Assembly (NCBI GenBank): GCA_024291935.2
Contig: JAGTYA010000026.1
Location: 4,451,501-4,515,500 of the forward strand
Source of the DNA: Okapia johnstoni
Taxonomy: Eukaryota; Chordata; Mammalia; Artiodactyla; Giraffidae
Reading direction: 5' to 3'
Length of the DNA stretch: 64,000 nt
This document shows positions 11,870 to 23,789 of this stretch, piece by piece. How positions within the stretch are numbered: the stretch's first letter is position 1; every line of letters starts with the position of its first letter. Position numbers and translations under genes: made by a program. The notes beneath the pieces were generated by a model. That model saw nothing but the letters and a program-made list of their open reading frames with translations, was not told the origin of the DNA and made no database searches.

Positions 11870-12794
11870 GGGAACGACATTCTGATACAGGCTACAAGGT
11901 GGATGGCCCTTGGAGACAGCATTTTCAGTGCACAAGGGCAGACACAGAAGGCCACATATCGTATGATCCTGTGTGTATGAAAGGTCCACCTCCCCTAAGA
12001 CAAAGCAGACTCGGGGGGGCAGGGGTGTTGTTATTGGGTAAAGGTTTTTTTTTGGGGGGGTGATGAAATATTCGGAAAGCAGATGATGTGGTTGCACAAC
12101 TCTGTGAACTGACTAAAAACTATTGAACTGTCATGCTTTTAGAGGTGAATTTTATGGTATGTGGATGAGAGCTCAATTTTTTACAAAAACAAGCCCATGT
12201 GAACAGGTGCCCGGGAAGCCCAACCTGCAGCTGGGGGGTGGGGGTGGGGGTGTCACAGGAGCGAGGCCCCGCCCCCTTACCCAGAAAGCTACCTGGGTCG
12301 TGCCCCGCTGAGAGCTGCCTGACCCATCCCAGGCCTTTATCACACCTCTCTCTTCCCCTCCTGCCTTGCATCATCCTGCTGCTCAAACACACCCAAAGCA
12401 CTTCTGACCCAAAGCTTTTCATCTGCCGTTTTCCTGGCATGGAACTCACCTCCCCCCCTGAGCTCGGTATAATTGGCTCGATCGCACCATTAAGATCTCA
12501 GCACGGACCCCCGTGCGGGGGCGGGCTTCCCACAGTACACTCGGAGCAGTAGTGCCCTGAACTCCACCCCTGAACTCCGCTGTACCACCTATGGCACTCG
12601 GCATCTTCTTGTTTCTTTGCTCATCTATTGCCTGGAGCTTCTTCAAGGCTGGATTCCCAGCACCCGGCACGGTCCCTGGAGCCAAGCTGGCGCCTCATAA
12701 ATGCATGTTGATGAATGAATGAGTGAACATTGAACATACTGATATTCAGTACGTGATATGGTCAGTGTTGAATATTGATTCACATTGGAGGGAT

Positions 12795-12919
12795 TGTGTT
12801 GTGGGTTTTTTTGCACAATATGAGGCTTGTGGGATCTTAGTTCCCCCACCTGGGATCAAACCTGGGTCTTTGGCAGTGAAAGCTCAGAGTCCTAACCACT
12901 AGACTGCCAGGGAATTCCC
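12795..12919 (-). repeat. CHR-type SINE
   Basis: Reverse-strand copy ending CTAGACTGCCAGGGAATTCC. Confidence 0.85.
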
Positions 12920-13495
12920 AAGGAACACGTCATCATCTAGAGAAGACTTGGTTCCATTCAAGACTCCCACTTCCTAAGAGGAAGATTTTTTAACACCGTT
13001 ATTGTAAGTAAAATGGGGTCAAATTCCTCTCCTGTCCATGCAGTTGTCAAGGTTAAGGGTGTCCCCAGGGGGATCTTGGCCCCATCTGATTGGTGACAAC
13101 CGGAATCCATGGGGTGTGATCAGAAAAACCACCTTCTTGCTTCTCCTTTGACTCTTCAACGTTTACTTAGAGGGGTCAGTTCTTCCCCAGCTTTGGAGGA
13201 AAACTTGGCCAGGCCCCAACTTCCCTGGACAAACAACAAAGTCCCGTTTCAGAAACGAGCTGGCAAGTTTGCTGTCACAGACCTGGTGGACTGTGGGCAT
13301 CACCCCTCAGGCCTCTCTTCCTCCTACCTCCTCCTTAGTGGTAATTCTCACTTCAGAGCAGTGGGAGGAAGGAGCTTCTGGAAAGTTCTGACTGGATGGG
13401 CACCATCGTGGATGGATTCACCCTCTCTGGGCCCGATGAGGGTTCACAGCCGACCCCTTCTCTGCAGAACACTCATCTGTCCTTCAAAGCCTGCT

Positions 13496-14020
13496 GCTTA
13501 CTCCTTGGAAGGAAAGCTATGACAAACCTAGACAGTGTATTAAAATGCAGAGGCATCACTTTGCTGACAAAGGTCCATATCATCAAAGCTGTGTTTTCTC
13601 CAGTAGTCATGTATGGATGTGAGAGTTGGACCATAAAGAAGACTGAGTGCTGAAGAATCGATGCTTTTGAACTGTAATGTTGGAAAAGACTCTTAAGAGT
13701 CCCTTGGACTGCAAGGCAATCAAAACAGTCAATCCTAAAAGAAATCAGTCCTGAATATTCATTGGAAGGACTGATGCTGAAGCTGAAGCTCCAATACTTT
13801 GGCCACCTGATGAGAACTGACTCATTGGAACAGACCCTGATGCTGGGAAAGATTGAAGGCAAAATGAGAAGGGGGCAGCAGAGGATGAGAGGGTTAGATG
13901 CATCACTGACTCAACGGACTTGAATTTGAGCAAACTCTGGGAGACAGTGAAGGACAGGGGAGCCTGGCGTGCCGCAGTCCACGGGGTCGCAGAGTCAGAC
14001 AAACTGAGCAACTGAACAAC
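13496..14020 (+). repeat. BovB LINE 3' end
   Basis: Contains the end of the BovB reverse transcriptase (MYGCESWTIKK, 13608-13641) and the 3' UTR, ending near CAACTGAACAACTGGG. Frames are broken. Confidence 0.9.
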
Positions 14021-14603
14021 TGGGAACCGTGGCAAGTGGTCCATTTGTTTGGAAGACACTGCATTTGCAGCAATGTGCAGCCAACTGTTCTATGAGGTGG
14101 ACACTTGCCACCATGAGGGAACTTCGTCACGGAGAGTTAGTAACTCGCCAAGGTACACCCTAGGGTGCATGTTGAGCTGGGAGCGGAGCTGGCTCCTGAC
14201 TGCCTCCCTCACCCTGGAGGGGCCTGCGTCTGGGGCTCCCATGTGCCCTGCTGACAGGCACCCCCATCCTAACACACAGGACCCCCTTCTGGAGCGGGGC
14301 GGGCCTCTGTGCGTCCCCGGTGAGAGGCAGGGCCCCCGGCCAGGGCTGGGGTTGCTGCCCATCAGAGGTCTGCCCCAAAGAAATCCTCTTGTCCCCCTCC
14401 CCCCAGAAAACCCGCCACCTCCCCCCGCCCCGCATCGCTGCCACACCATCCCTTGAAGCCTCTGTGGAAACTTCCTGTTACACCCAGAGGAACAGGCCAA
14501 GGGGACAGAAGTCACCCAGAGTCACGTGACAGCCAGGGTTGAACCGGGCCTTAAACTTTCTTGGGGGTTCTCTATCCAGCATCTGTCTTTCTGCCTCCTG
14601 CAG

Positions 14604-14664
14604 GAAGGAGCTTCAGAGATCCAGAAGTTTCCATGCAGGTGCTCTGCCAGCCCTGACCTTGCAG
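14604..14664 (+). other. possible noncoding exon upstream of MRGPRD
   Basis: A 61-bp interval bounded by a pyrimidine-rich acceptor (ending CTGCAG at 14603) and a good donor (GCAG|GTGAGC at 14664). It is on the same strand as MRGPRD, 2.4 kb upstream, and MRGPRD has an acceptor-like tract just before its ATG. It could be a 5' UTR exon, an exon of an unknown transcript, or chance. Confidence 0.25.
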
Positions 14665-17070
14665 GTGAGCCTCGTGGTCTCCTGGCTCCCAGAGGCACCG
14701 GCCTCTCAGTGGACCCCAGAGCTCCCAGCCGGAGACCCTCCCAAAGCCCAGTGGCCTGAACTTTCCCTGCGGAGGCTGGGCGGGGTGAGGGGCTGGCTAC
14801 CAGTGCTCCTCTGTGCCCCTGCCCTCCTGTGGGACCTCCTGGGCAGCCCATTAGCCTGCAGCCTCGGGCTCCTGTAGGGAGAGGCCTAATGCAGCTGGTC
14901 CCCCAAGGGCCCTGCTTCCCGTAGACGGATTGGGCGTCTCTCCTTCTCAGAGGAGGCAGAGCCTGGGGTGGATCCCAGGGACCAGTCCGTTGGATTCTGT
15001 GAGCCTGCAGCCGGACCTGCGGCCAGAGAAGCCGAAGGGCTGGACCCCAGGGAGCCGCCTAGGCCTCCGAAAGCCGGGTCCCCCTCCAGGAGCGGAAGGC
15101 ACGGGCAGGCCAGGTGAGAGGCCACTGCTTCAAGCCCGAGGTCAGACCTTACCCCTGCACGGCAAGCGTACCCTGAGCAAGGCCGCTTCTTCTGGGGCCG
15201 GAGTCAGGCGGACCCAAGGCCTGGATGGTCCTAAGTCTCCTCTTTCATGGGAGAGATGGGTGGGAGAGCGGCCTGCAGGTCCGGTGAGTTCCTCCCGCCC
15301 CCAGGGCTGGTGGCGCCGTGAGCCCCGCACGGGAACAGCCCCGCCCTGGGTGCCTGGGTGTCGTCTGTCCGGCCCCCAGCAGGTCCCCCCAGGTCGAGGT
15401 GAACACAGACAGTCCTCACTGAGCGTGCTGGGGACGGGAGGGACTCTCATGGCCCGGACACCTCCTCTCGTTGGATAGTCAACTATGGAAGACCCCTGTC
15501 CACTAGGTGCCCTGCTCTGCCATCCAGGGGTGGGTGTCCAGGCCGAGAATCTCTGCTGGGGGGCTGAGGCTGGCCAGCCCCCTCGTCCCCTGATATCCCT
15601 GCCCCACCCGATGACCATGGCCCAAAGGACCTGCGTGACCCCCTCAGCAGACAGGGAGGGGTCTCCAGGGGGCTGGAGGAGGGTCACGACGCGGGAGTGC
15701 GCACTGGACAGTCAGGGGTATATGTGCCGGTGTCTGAGCCAAAGGTGGGGGGCCCAGCAGGGCAAGAGGAGGCCCTGAGGCAGCGCAGGGGCAGGAGGGC
15801 TGTCCCGGTGGAATGCGGCATCCCGCAGTTCCTGATCCCTCCGAGGCATTCAGTGGTCAGACCCCACGCTGTCCTCCGCACACATCTTCAGGAGGACAAT
15901 CAGATGACGGACTCAGGGTCCCTTATAAGGAGAGATTAAGGCCACACGGCCTGGGGCCACGGCTGCCGCCCCCTCCCGCAGCAGCCCCTTCAGCCTCGAG
16001 CAGCATCTCCAGGGACCGATTCCCTGATTCCGCACCCAGAGCCTTGACATGTGAGCCGGGTTCCCAGGAGACCCTGCCCCCGCATCTGGGCTCCGAGGAT
16101 GCAGCTGAGCCCTGTGAGTGGGTGTGAGGACCTTGACCCCGGCGGGCACCGCAGGACAGGAGAGCAAGGGCATGTGATGCTTCTAGTCCCAGGCTGCGGA
16201 GTCCACCCAAGGTCCCAGCTGGGCCCTGTGGACGCTGAGCTTTGCCACCCTGGGTCTCTGAGCCCTGCGTGCCCGGGTGGAGGGCGAGGGGGGTCAGACC
16301 AGGAGGCAGTGGACAAAAGGGATAAAAGACAGCCCTGGGTGGAAGGACGCGCAGGCCCATCAGAGTGTGGACCATCGTCAGGTCGGGGGCGCCCCGGGCC
16401 GTCAGTCACACGCCAGGTGGTTGTACGGACCGCGCCCTCCCCGGGCCCAGCGCGGTGCTCACTGCCACGAGCTCTGGGGTATGGCGGGAGGCGAGCCCCA
16501 CAGTAACTGCAGAGGGGCCGTGCTGACCCCAGGGCGCACTCTGGCACCTGGGAAGGTCAGGGGTCAGGGAGCTCACCAAATGTGCTGTGTGCCCGCCTTG
16601 ATCCCCCCACCATGATGGGGTGCAAGGTGCCAGGCCCAGGGAGCCCTGATCCCAGGGAGGAGCAGTGCCCACCACCTCTCCCAGGGGGCACATCACAGAG
16701 GCCAGCTACGCACAGCCACTCTGCCCACCCACGCTGACTGCTGCAGGGCCGGGAGCTGGCCACTCAGAGGCTCCGAGGGACCTGCCCCCAGCAGGGTGGA
16801 GGCCAGGCCTGCACTGGGCATGGATAGCCAGGGCCCCGAGCCTTGGCCTGAGCTTGGGCACCCTCATGTCCAGCAACAGAAACGGACCCTGGCCTGCCCC
16901 AGAGCTGGGAGCATGTAACCTGAATTAGGCGTGAGGGAAGGTGGCCTGATGTGGCCAGCGACAGCCCCAAAGAGTGGCAGGTGTTATAACCAGGGGACTC
17001 CCTTGGGGGTGAGGAGGCGGCCCTGAGCCGAGGGGCCCCAGCTCTGTGGCCCTCAGCTCTCTCCCCGCTG
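14665..17070. other. GC-rich intergenic DNA upstream of MRGPRD
   Basis: About 2.4 kb of GC-rich DNA with scattered CpG. Long open frames overlap in several frames on both strands, as expected of stop-poor GC-rich DNA, and none resembles a known protein. A MRGPRD promoter may lie here; no specific element is identified. Confidence 0.4.
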
Positions 17071-17079
17071 TTGGCAGGG

Positions 17080-18054
17080 ATGGCGAACACCCTCAACAGC
17101 AGCAGCTCCAGGAGCAGCGGTCCGGGCGCTGTGGGCCCCACCCCGGCGCCCCCCCACACGGTGCGGGAGGTGCTGGATGCCCTGGTCATGTTCACCTGCG
17201 TGGGCGGCATCGTGGGCAACAGCCTGGTGGTCTGGCTGCTGGGCTCCCGGCGGCGGAGGGGCCCGCTGGGCATCTACCTGCTCCACCTGGCCATGGCTGA
17301 CCTCCTCTTCCTCCTCTGCTTGGCCGCGCTGACCATCCTGAGTGCCAGCTCCTGGGGGGCCCGCATGCACCACCTGGGCCTCCGGGCAGTGAGGAGCGCC
17401 GGGTACCTGGCCTACACGGTGAGCCTGAGCCTGCTGACGGCCGCCAGTGCCCAGTCCTGCCTCTCCGGCCTCCTCCCCACCTGGAACCGGGGCTGCTGGC
17501 CCCGGCGCCTGCCGGCCGCGGTGTGCACTGCCCTCTGGCTGCTGGCTGTCCTGCTAATCGTGCCAGCCTGGTACTTCCAAGACAAGGTCGAGCATCCCCA
17601 CCCGTGGCCGGGATCCAAGGCAGAGACCGTCTTGTACTTTGTCACCCTGGTCAGCTTCACGCCCGTCATGGCCCTGTCCGGCATGGCCCTCTGCATCCAG
17701 GTGCAGAGGAGCTTGCGCCCATGGCAGCAGCCGCTCACGCGGCTCTACATGGCCATCCTGCTCTGCATCTCCGTGTTCCTCGCCTGCGCACTGCCCCTTG
17801 GCATCTCTGGGTTCCTGCTCTACTGGCTGGACCTGTCCCAGCGGGCAAAGACTCTCTTCGGCCACTTCACCTGCCTCTCTCTGTCCGTGAGCAGCAGCAC
17901 CAAACCGATGATCTACTTCCTGGTGGGCAGTGGGGGCCACCTGAGCCTGCAGGAGCCCCTGGCGGCTGTGCTCAGCAGGGCGCTGCAGGAAGAGCCTGAG
18001 TTGGAGGAGGCGGAGACACCCTCCACCGACCCCAGCGACGAGGTGAGGGTCTGA
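17080..18054 (+). CDS. MRGPRD: Mas-related G protein-coupled receptor member D
   Basis: Single-exon class A GPCR of 324 residues; human MRGPRD has about 321. In other mammals it is a plasma-membrane receptor of nociceptive skin sensory neurons that responds to beta-alanine. Seven hydrophobic segments lie at about 31-56, 63-88, 101-128, 145-165, 183-207, 222-248 and 258-283. N6 is in an N-S-S sequon; N47 (1.50), D74 (2.50), W153 (4.50) and P239 (6.50) are kept. The C-terminus EEPELEEAETPS matches MRGPRD rather than other MRGPRs. The frame can be extended to a TTG at 17071, but the ATG at 17080 aligns with the human start. Oddities: the Arg of the DRY-equivalent motif is S126 (Q-S-C), the Asn of NPxxY is K275 (K-P-M-I-Y), and both extracellular cysteines expected in TM4/ECL2 are absent. 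A splice-acceptor-like tract ends at 17077, three bases before the ATG, so a 5' noncoding exon is possible. Identity is firm; function in this species is uncertain. Confidence 0.93.
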   Translation: MANTLNSSSSRSSGPGAVGPTPAPPHTVREVLDALVMFTCVGGIVGNSLVVWLLGSRRRRGPLGIYLLHLAMADLLFLLCLAALTILSASSWGARMHHLGLRAVRSAGYLAYTVSLSLLTAASAQSCLSGLLPTWNRGCWPRRLPAAVCTALWLLAVLLIVPAWYFQDKVEHPHPWPGSKAETVLYFVTLVSFTPVMALSGMALCIQVQRSLRPWQQPLTRLYMAILLCISVFLACALPLGISGFLLYWLDLSQRAKTLFGHFTCLSLSVSSSTKPMIYFLVGSGGHLSLQEPLAAVLSRALQEEPELEEAETPSTDPSDEVRV

Positions 18055-18470
18055 GAGCCTCCGGGGCCCCGCCCAGAGCCGCCCACCCTATGCCAGCCAT
18101 GTGAGCCCCGCCCCACGGCTCCCTGCCCAGCTCCCTCCCTTTCCCGAGCCCTGTGTCCAGGGGTCACTCCAGAGACAAACAGCTGCTGTGCTCCAGGCCC
18201 TAGGGGGTGAGCATTCGGGGCAGTGAGGAGGGAGCTGAGGTCCCAGGCCCGGGGACATAGAAACTCTTGACAGTAGTCAGGTGAACCGCACGGAGCTGTT
18301 AGCCACCCCATAGCCTTGGCAGGTGCCCCCCACTGCCAGATGCCAACCCTTCAGTGGCTGGATCATCAGAGAGGTCCCGGGAGAGGAGGGGCAACTGGGG
18401 CAATGGTGGGGGGGTGTGGTCAGGGGGCTCAGGGTGAGGGCCAGTGGTCAATCATATCTAGATGGTTCTG

Positions 18471-18668
18471 TATTATTTTTAACACTGATTTACTTGGCTG
18501 CCTGGGTCTCAGTTGCAGAATATTTGTCGCCGCGTGCATCTTCACTGCGGCACATGGGGATTTTTAGTTGCGGCACGCAGGATCTAGTTCCCTGACCGGG
18601 GATCAAACCTGGGCCCCCTGCATGACGAGTGCAGAGCCTTAGCCACCAGACCTCCAGGGAAGTCCCGG
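18471..18668 (-). repeat. CHR-type SINE with target duplication
   Basis: Reverse-strand copy ending CCACCAGACCTCCAGGGAAG. TGGTTCTG flanks it at 18463-18470 and 18669-18676. It lies about 420 bp past the MRGPRD stop; no AATAAA is seen before it. Confidence 0.85.
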
Positions 18669-19349
18669 TGGTTCTGCATCTTCCCTGGACACGCAGCAGC
18701 TTAGTGCCAGAGCGGGTGACAGGATGCGGGGGCAGCCCATACGCATCACGGGAGCAGCAGAGACGATGCTGGCGGGGCTGTGGGCTGTGGGCAAGAGAAG
18801 GTGTGCATGGAGACAGCGACAGGGCGGGCAGTCCAGAGTGGACGGAGGAGCTTATCTGGGAGACATGCCTGGATTCCCAGGGTCCTAGACCCGGCCAGGG
18901 TGCAGGGGTGGCTGCGAGGGGCGGGGACCCCTAGGAGCCATGTGATCCATCAAGGCCGTGGGTCTCTGTGCTGCCCTGTTCACCCAGAGGCCTACAGGCC
19001 AGGAACAGAGGCCTGGGGTGGGACAGCCACCCCGCTGGGTCCGTGCCCACCAGGAGACACAACGGCAGGCGGTTTCTGCTCAGCCACACTCCACAGCAGT
19101 GGGCACCCTGCAGGGACCACACGTACAGCAGGCGTTTAATAGGCAGGGTTTAAAGTTTAAACAGGCATTTATTTAACAGCAGCTGTTTGGTCGAGTGCCA
19201 GTGCTCAAAGGGTGCTCACAGGTGCACCCTGGCTTCATCCACCGCCTCCTTTGGGGCTCTTCTGCCTCCTCTGCATGGACCCCTGGGCAGCAGTAGTCTC
19301 CCCCATCCCATTCCGCTGCCCTCTGACCGCCCCTCCCACAACCCCGCCC

Positions 19350-19665
19350 ACCAGCTCCAGTCCCCTCAGGGCCTTTGCCCCTGCTGTTCTCTCCGCCCAG
19401 AATGCTCCTCCCCCAGCTGCGCTCATAGCTCCCTCCCTCACCTCCTTCAGTTCACCGCTCAAGTGTCACCTCTCCAGAGAGGCCTTTCCTGACCACCTTA
19501 CATAAAATAATACAGCACACACCCCTCTGGTCCTCCCACCCCACTCCACTTGCCCTGTGGGCTCACCAAGAGCAGGGGCTGTGTCCATTTGGGTCACAGC
19601 TGGGCTCCACACCCAAGACAATGCCCGGCACAGAGAGGGGCCCAGGACATGTTTGTGGAATGTCC
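19350..19665 (+). repeat. L2 LINE 3' end
   Basis: Resembles L2: CAGGGCCTTTGCCCCTGCTG, AGAGAGGCCTTTCCTGACCA, AGAGCAGGGGCTGTGTCC, ending GACATGTTTGTGGAATG. Confidence 0.65.
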
Positions 19666-21369
19666 TGCTGGGCAGGCAGGCCTGGGGGCCCAGGAGACAG
19701 CAGCCATGATCGTGGGGTGGGGTGATAACCCAGGTGGCTCCAGTCCATACTCATCTCCAAGAGGGCTCCCCCAAATGACACACCCCATGAGGGCCCTCCC
19801 CCATATCCAGAAGGAGCATTCATGCACATGTAGACACAAGTGAACGAAAGTGAGTGATGGGTGTGTCTGCCTGTTGATGTCCATCTATGTGGCATGTCCA
19901 TAGTACATAACCCACACCATCCTCTCCTGGTGCTGACCACTGGTCTTCAGCTGTTTCATGCATCTGTGATATTTTTTTTCTCCCCTCTGTAGGGCAGACT
20001 CCCTAAGAGGAAAGCCTGATTCTTTACAAGCTTGCCGAAGGCTGATGGCAAAGACTGCCGTCCATCACCAAAATCTGACTTCCAGAATGAACAAGCAAGC
20101 CTGCACATAAGCTGCTTCTTCGCTTTATCTGTTCTGAGGCTGTGTTATTAGGAGAATATGAGTTTAGGGGTGGTCTATCCTGGGGAACTGGAGCTTTGGT
20201 GGTAAAATATGAAGCTGCCCTCATGAATACGAGCGGTGTTACTTCCTTATAGTCTATTTGTCTGGTATTATCACAGCTCCATCAGCTTTCTTGTCCTGCT
20301 GTTTGCATGGTGCATCTTCTCTTTCTGTGACTTTCAACCTTTCTGTATCCTTATCTCTTAAGATATATTGTAAACAAGTCAGAATTGGATGGAGTCGTAA
20401 TTTTGAAAATTAAACCCACCACTGCAGTGAGTGGGTTTGTGGCTTCTAAGTCCCGCCTCCCATCCAGGAGTCAGTCCTGGGTGACGGCAAAGTGAGATGA
20501 GCAAGCGGGAAGGCCCCGCCCTCACTGAGGGACCACAGCGATCTGGGTCGGGGAAAGGACTGTCTCTGGCTTTGAGCCTCGGCTCCACCATCACCTCCCT
20601 GGGGGCCTGGTGTCCTCGCGGAGCTGTCTTCTCATCTGTCAAGTGGAGACAGCCACCTCCCCCTCCACCAGGCTGCTGTGTGCTGGTCTGGCCTCCATCT
20701 ATCAGCAAGCACTAAGAAGTGTCATCTCGGGGCCTTCTGGGGAAGGGACCTGTGCTGTGTTAGAGCTGGGTGGGCATAGCCCAGCCCTGTCTGAGCCACC
20801 CCATGTCACCTCTATCCTGTCCCTGGGTCCACCAAGGGTCAGGTAAAAGACATCAGCCCGCAAGGGGACTCGTGGGATCTCAGAGGAGGAGCTTTCATCC
20901 CAGGTAAGGCCAGGACTGATGTGGCTCTTACATCACCTAGGCCTCATTTTCCGGGGCAAGGCTGTGTCCGTCCTTGACTCGGGAGCTCTGCTTCAGACTC
21001 ACAGAGCCCAGGGCACTCTCAGGCCAGGGTAGTAAACAGAGCAGTGAGGAAGACCAAGGGGGCAGGATGAGGGAACCCGGGTGGGCATGACCAGGAGAGC
21101 CAGAGTGGCCAGCGAGGCCAGGACGACAGGGGGCCGCCGGGATGACTCCCTCCATCCTGGTCAGACATCCACTCCAGTCCACTCCTGTCCACTCTGCTGC
21201 CCAACCCCCATGCCCCCAGAGGCTCCTCTCAGCTCCCTTTGCCAAGGGGACATTTGCCCTTTCAGACCTGACTCCCTGCAGTCCGACTGGGTGAGAGCCA
21301 GGAGGACGCAGAAGAGGGAAACTAAACGCAGAGCTGTTCGGCCTGGAAACAAAATGTGGCAACCGCTTG
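19666..21369. other. intergenic, no gene seen
   Basis: Nothing recognisable on either strand. Confidence 0.4.
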
Positions 21370-21570
21370 TTGCTGTTCAGTCGCTCAGTCATGCCAGACT
21401 CTCTGTGATCCCAGGGACTGTAGCCCGCCAGGTTCCTCTGTCCATGGGATTCTCCAGGCAAGAATACTGCAGTGGGTTGCTATGGCCTTCTCCAGGAGAT
21501 CTTCCTAGCCCAGGGATCAAACCTGGGTCTCCTGCATTGGCAAGTGGGTTCTTTACTGTCTGAGCCACCA
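21370..21570 (-). repeat. Bov-tA SINE
   Basis: Reverse-strand copy from GTTCAGTCGCTCAGTCATGC to TGTCTGAGCCACCAT. Confidence 0.9.
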
Positions 21571-21760
21571 TACTTTTCAGCAAATCCAGAGCCTGGCGTG
21601 AAGCTGCAGGTTAACAGTTAACAGATGAATGGATGAATCCTCAGTATCCTCCATCCTAAAACAAACCAACTTCAGGGTTGCCTGCAGTGACTCCAGACAA
21701 GACAGAACAGAGGCGAAGCTCGTTCTGAAAACTGGAGAAAAGGTGAAGATACACACACTG

Positions 21761-21967
21761 GATTTCCCAGGTTGTGCTAGCGGTAAAGTATCCGCCTGCC
21801 TAAGCAGGAGATGCAAGAGATGCAGCTTTGATCCCCAGATGGGGAAGGTCCCCTGGAGGAGGGCATGGCAGCCCACTCCAGGATTCTTGCCTGGAAAATC
21901 TCATGGACAGTCGAGCTTGGCGGGCTACAGTCCATGGGGTTGCAAAGAGTTGGACACCACTAAGTGC
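21761..21967 (+). repeat. Bov-tA SINE
   Basis: Head GATTTCCCAGGTTGTGCTAG and BovA body, ending in a CACT-rich microsatellite. Confidence 0.9.
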
Positions 21968-21970
21968 ATG

Positions 21971-22012
21971 CACACTCACACTCACACTCACACTCACACT
22001 CACACACACACT
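21971..22012 (+). repeat. (CACACT)n/(CA)n microsatellite
   Basis: Hexamer array of about six units at the tail of the preceding Bov-tA, ending in plain CA. Confidence 0.92.
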
Positions 22013-22496
22013 GGTCAGGGAAAGCCCCCTCCCCAGCTCCCTGGGCAGAGGCTGGAGGAGTCTTTACTAGGCATGCTTATTTCCTATAGCTTATGTAACA
22101 AATGACCACAAACTTAACATCTTAAAACAGAACAAATTCGCACTAATATCTCTGAGTGGACTTGGAGCTTTTTTTTTTTTTTAATTAGGAAAAAGCAACT
22201 CCTTGTAGGGATACTTTTGCCTGTTGCTGCCTGAAAGATCACTAAAGATGCTACAGAGTGCTCCTGGCAGACAAAGCATTCATTGAACCAAATGAGACTG
22301 ATTAGCTGAATCAAGGCAGATGCTTCACTTTCTAACCTTTTTGGCCAAGAACATTTTCGCACAGACTTAGGGTCCTATTTTCCATGTTTCTCTCTTAGTT
22401 GTATCAGAATCGGATCTTTAGTATTTTAAACTTGGTAACATATCTACACATGCTAAAACTGAAAGTGGAGTGGAATCACTACAGCAAAATATTTCA

Positions 22497-22790
22497 GACT
22501 TCCCTGGTGGTCCAATGGTTAAGAACCCACCTGGCAATGTGGAGGACACGGGTTCGATCCCCGATCTGGGAAGATCCCACAGGCCAAGGGATAACTAAGC
22601 CCATGCGCCACAACTACCGAAGCTCACGTGCTCCAGAGCCTGCTGCTCCACAACAAGAGAGGCCACTGCAGTGAGAAGGTCCCACCCTGAGCCAGAGAGT
22701 AGCCCCTGCTCGCCCCAACTACAGAAAAGCCCTCGCACAGCAACCAAGACCCAGGTCAGCCAGACACACATACATAAAAATAAAATCAGC
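22497..22790 (+). repeat. CHR-type SINE, full length
   Basis: Head ACTTCCCTGGTGGTCCAATG, middle CTCCACAACAAGAGAGGCCA, tail ACATAAAAATAAAATCA. Confidence 0.9.
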
Positions 22791-22887
22791 TTCATTGATA
22801 CACACTGACGCTTGCATTTTATACCAGTCTCGTATGTCACAAAATAGTCTTCTGAGTTTTTTCAACCATTACTAACTGTAAAAGTCA

Positions 22888-22975
22888 TTCTTAGCTTGTG
22901 GGCTGTACCCAAAGAAAGGGGCAGGGGCCCATATTTGGTCTGAGGGCAACAGTTTGGCAACCCCTGATCCAAATA
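22888..22975. repeat. MER5-like hAT MITE fragment
   Basis: Ends in CAGTTTGGCAACCCCTG, the terminal text I recall for MER5A-type elements. The rest is diverged. Confidence 0.35.
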
Positions 22976-23789
22976 ATATTGGGAAAATGCTTTACTGGAT
23001 TCTGGGGGAGCTCCATGATGTAATACAATGAAGCGGTTTTGAATGACAATTGTGACAAATATTTTTAAAACATGGGGAAGTGTTTATGACACATCAAGCG
23101 GAAAATAGCAGAACACACAAGGGTATGAATAGCCGGATGGTAACTATGTAAAAATGTGCAAACATATGGAGGGTAATCTGCAAACTATTAAAAGGGTCCA
23201 GCTGGGTAAGCAGAGTAAGAGTAGTTTCATCATTCGTTTTTCCAATTTTTCTTTTTTCAAGAAGACTCAGTATAATTCTTGGCTCAGTGTAATTCGTGGT
23301 AAAGTGAAATTTCAGAGGCTCGGGGAGGCAGCATAGCCAGTGATCAAGATCATAACTCTGGGCTACACTGGGGGTTGGAACCCAGTTCTGGTCATCACTC
23401 ACTGCTGAGCCCCGGCTCCCTCTTCTAGGAGCAGTGGGGACTGAGAGGGTGAGTCCGGAGGGTGAGCCCTGAGCGGAGCCTTCCTCCCACAATGGCCTGC
23501 TCGGCCACCATCCATCACAGGCACCTCCCTCCCAGCTCTTCCCTGGGTCCCTGGGGTCAGCCAGCTCTCTGAGGCTGCTCCTCAACAGCCCTGGTCATGC
23601 AGGCCCGCCCCGCCTTCACCATCACTAACCCAACTCCTCCATCGGAAGGAGGCAGCCTCTGTAGCGCAGAGGCTCAGAGGCCAGTCCGGCCATGGTGGAA
23701 ACGGTCATCCCTCCCTCACAGTCCTAAAGAGCCTGGCTCAAGGGCAGGCCAGAAGGCTCAAGCCAGCATGTGCTTTTCAAGAACAAGGG

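Larger units (their letters stand above)
11085..12190 (+). repeat. L1M 3' end with nested SINEs
   Basis: L1 3' text in order: ATGGATGTTCATAGCAGCA, GGAATATTACTCAGCCATGA, CACATATCGTATGATCC and GTGAATTTTATGGTATGTGG. Interrupted by Bov-A2 (11153-11415) and a CHR SINE (11558-11869). Confidence 0.75.

Noticed and set aside
14090..16547. Cluster of 140-185-residue open frames on both strands
   Set aside because: They overlap in several frames in GC-rich DNA with few stops; no motif, no consistent start context, no known family.
17071..17079. In-frame TTG extension giving MRGPRD three more residues
   Set aside because: TTG is an unlikely start in mammals, and the ATG at 17080 aligns with the human N-terminus.
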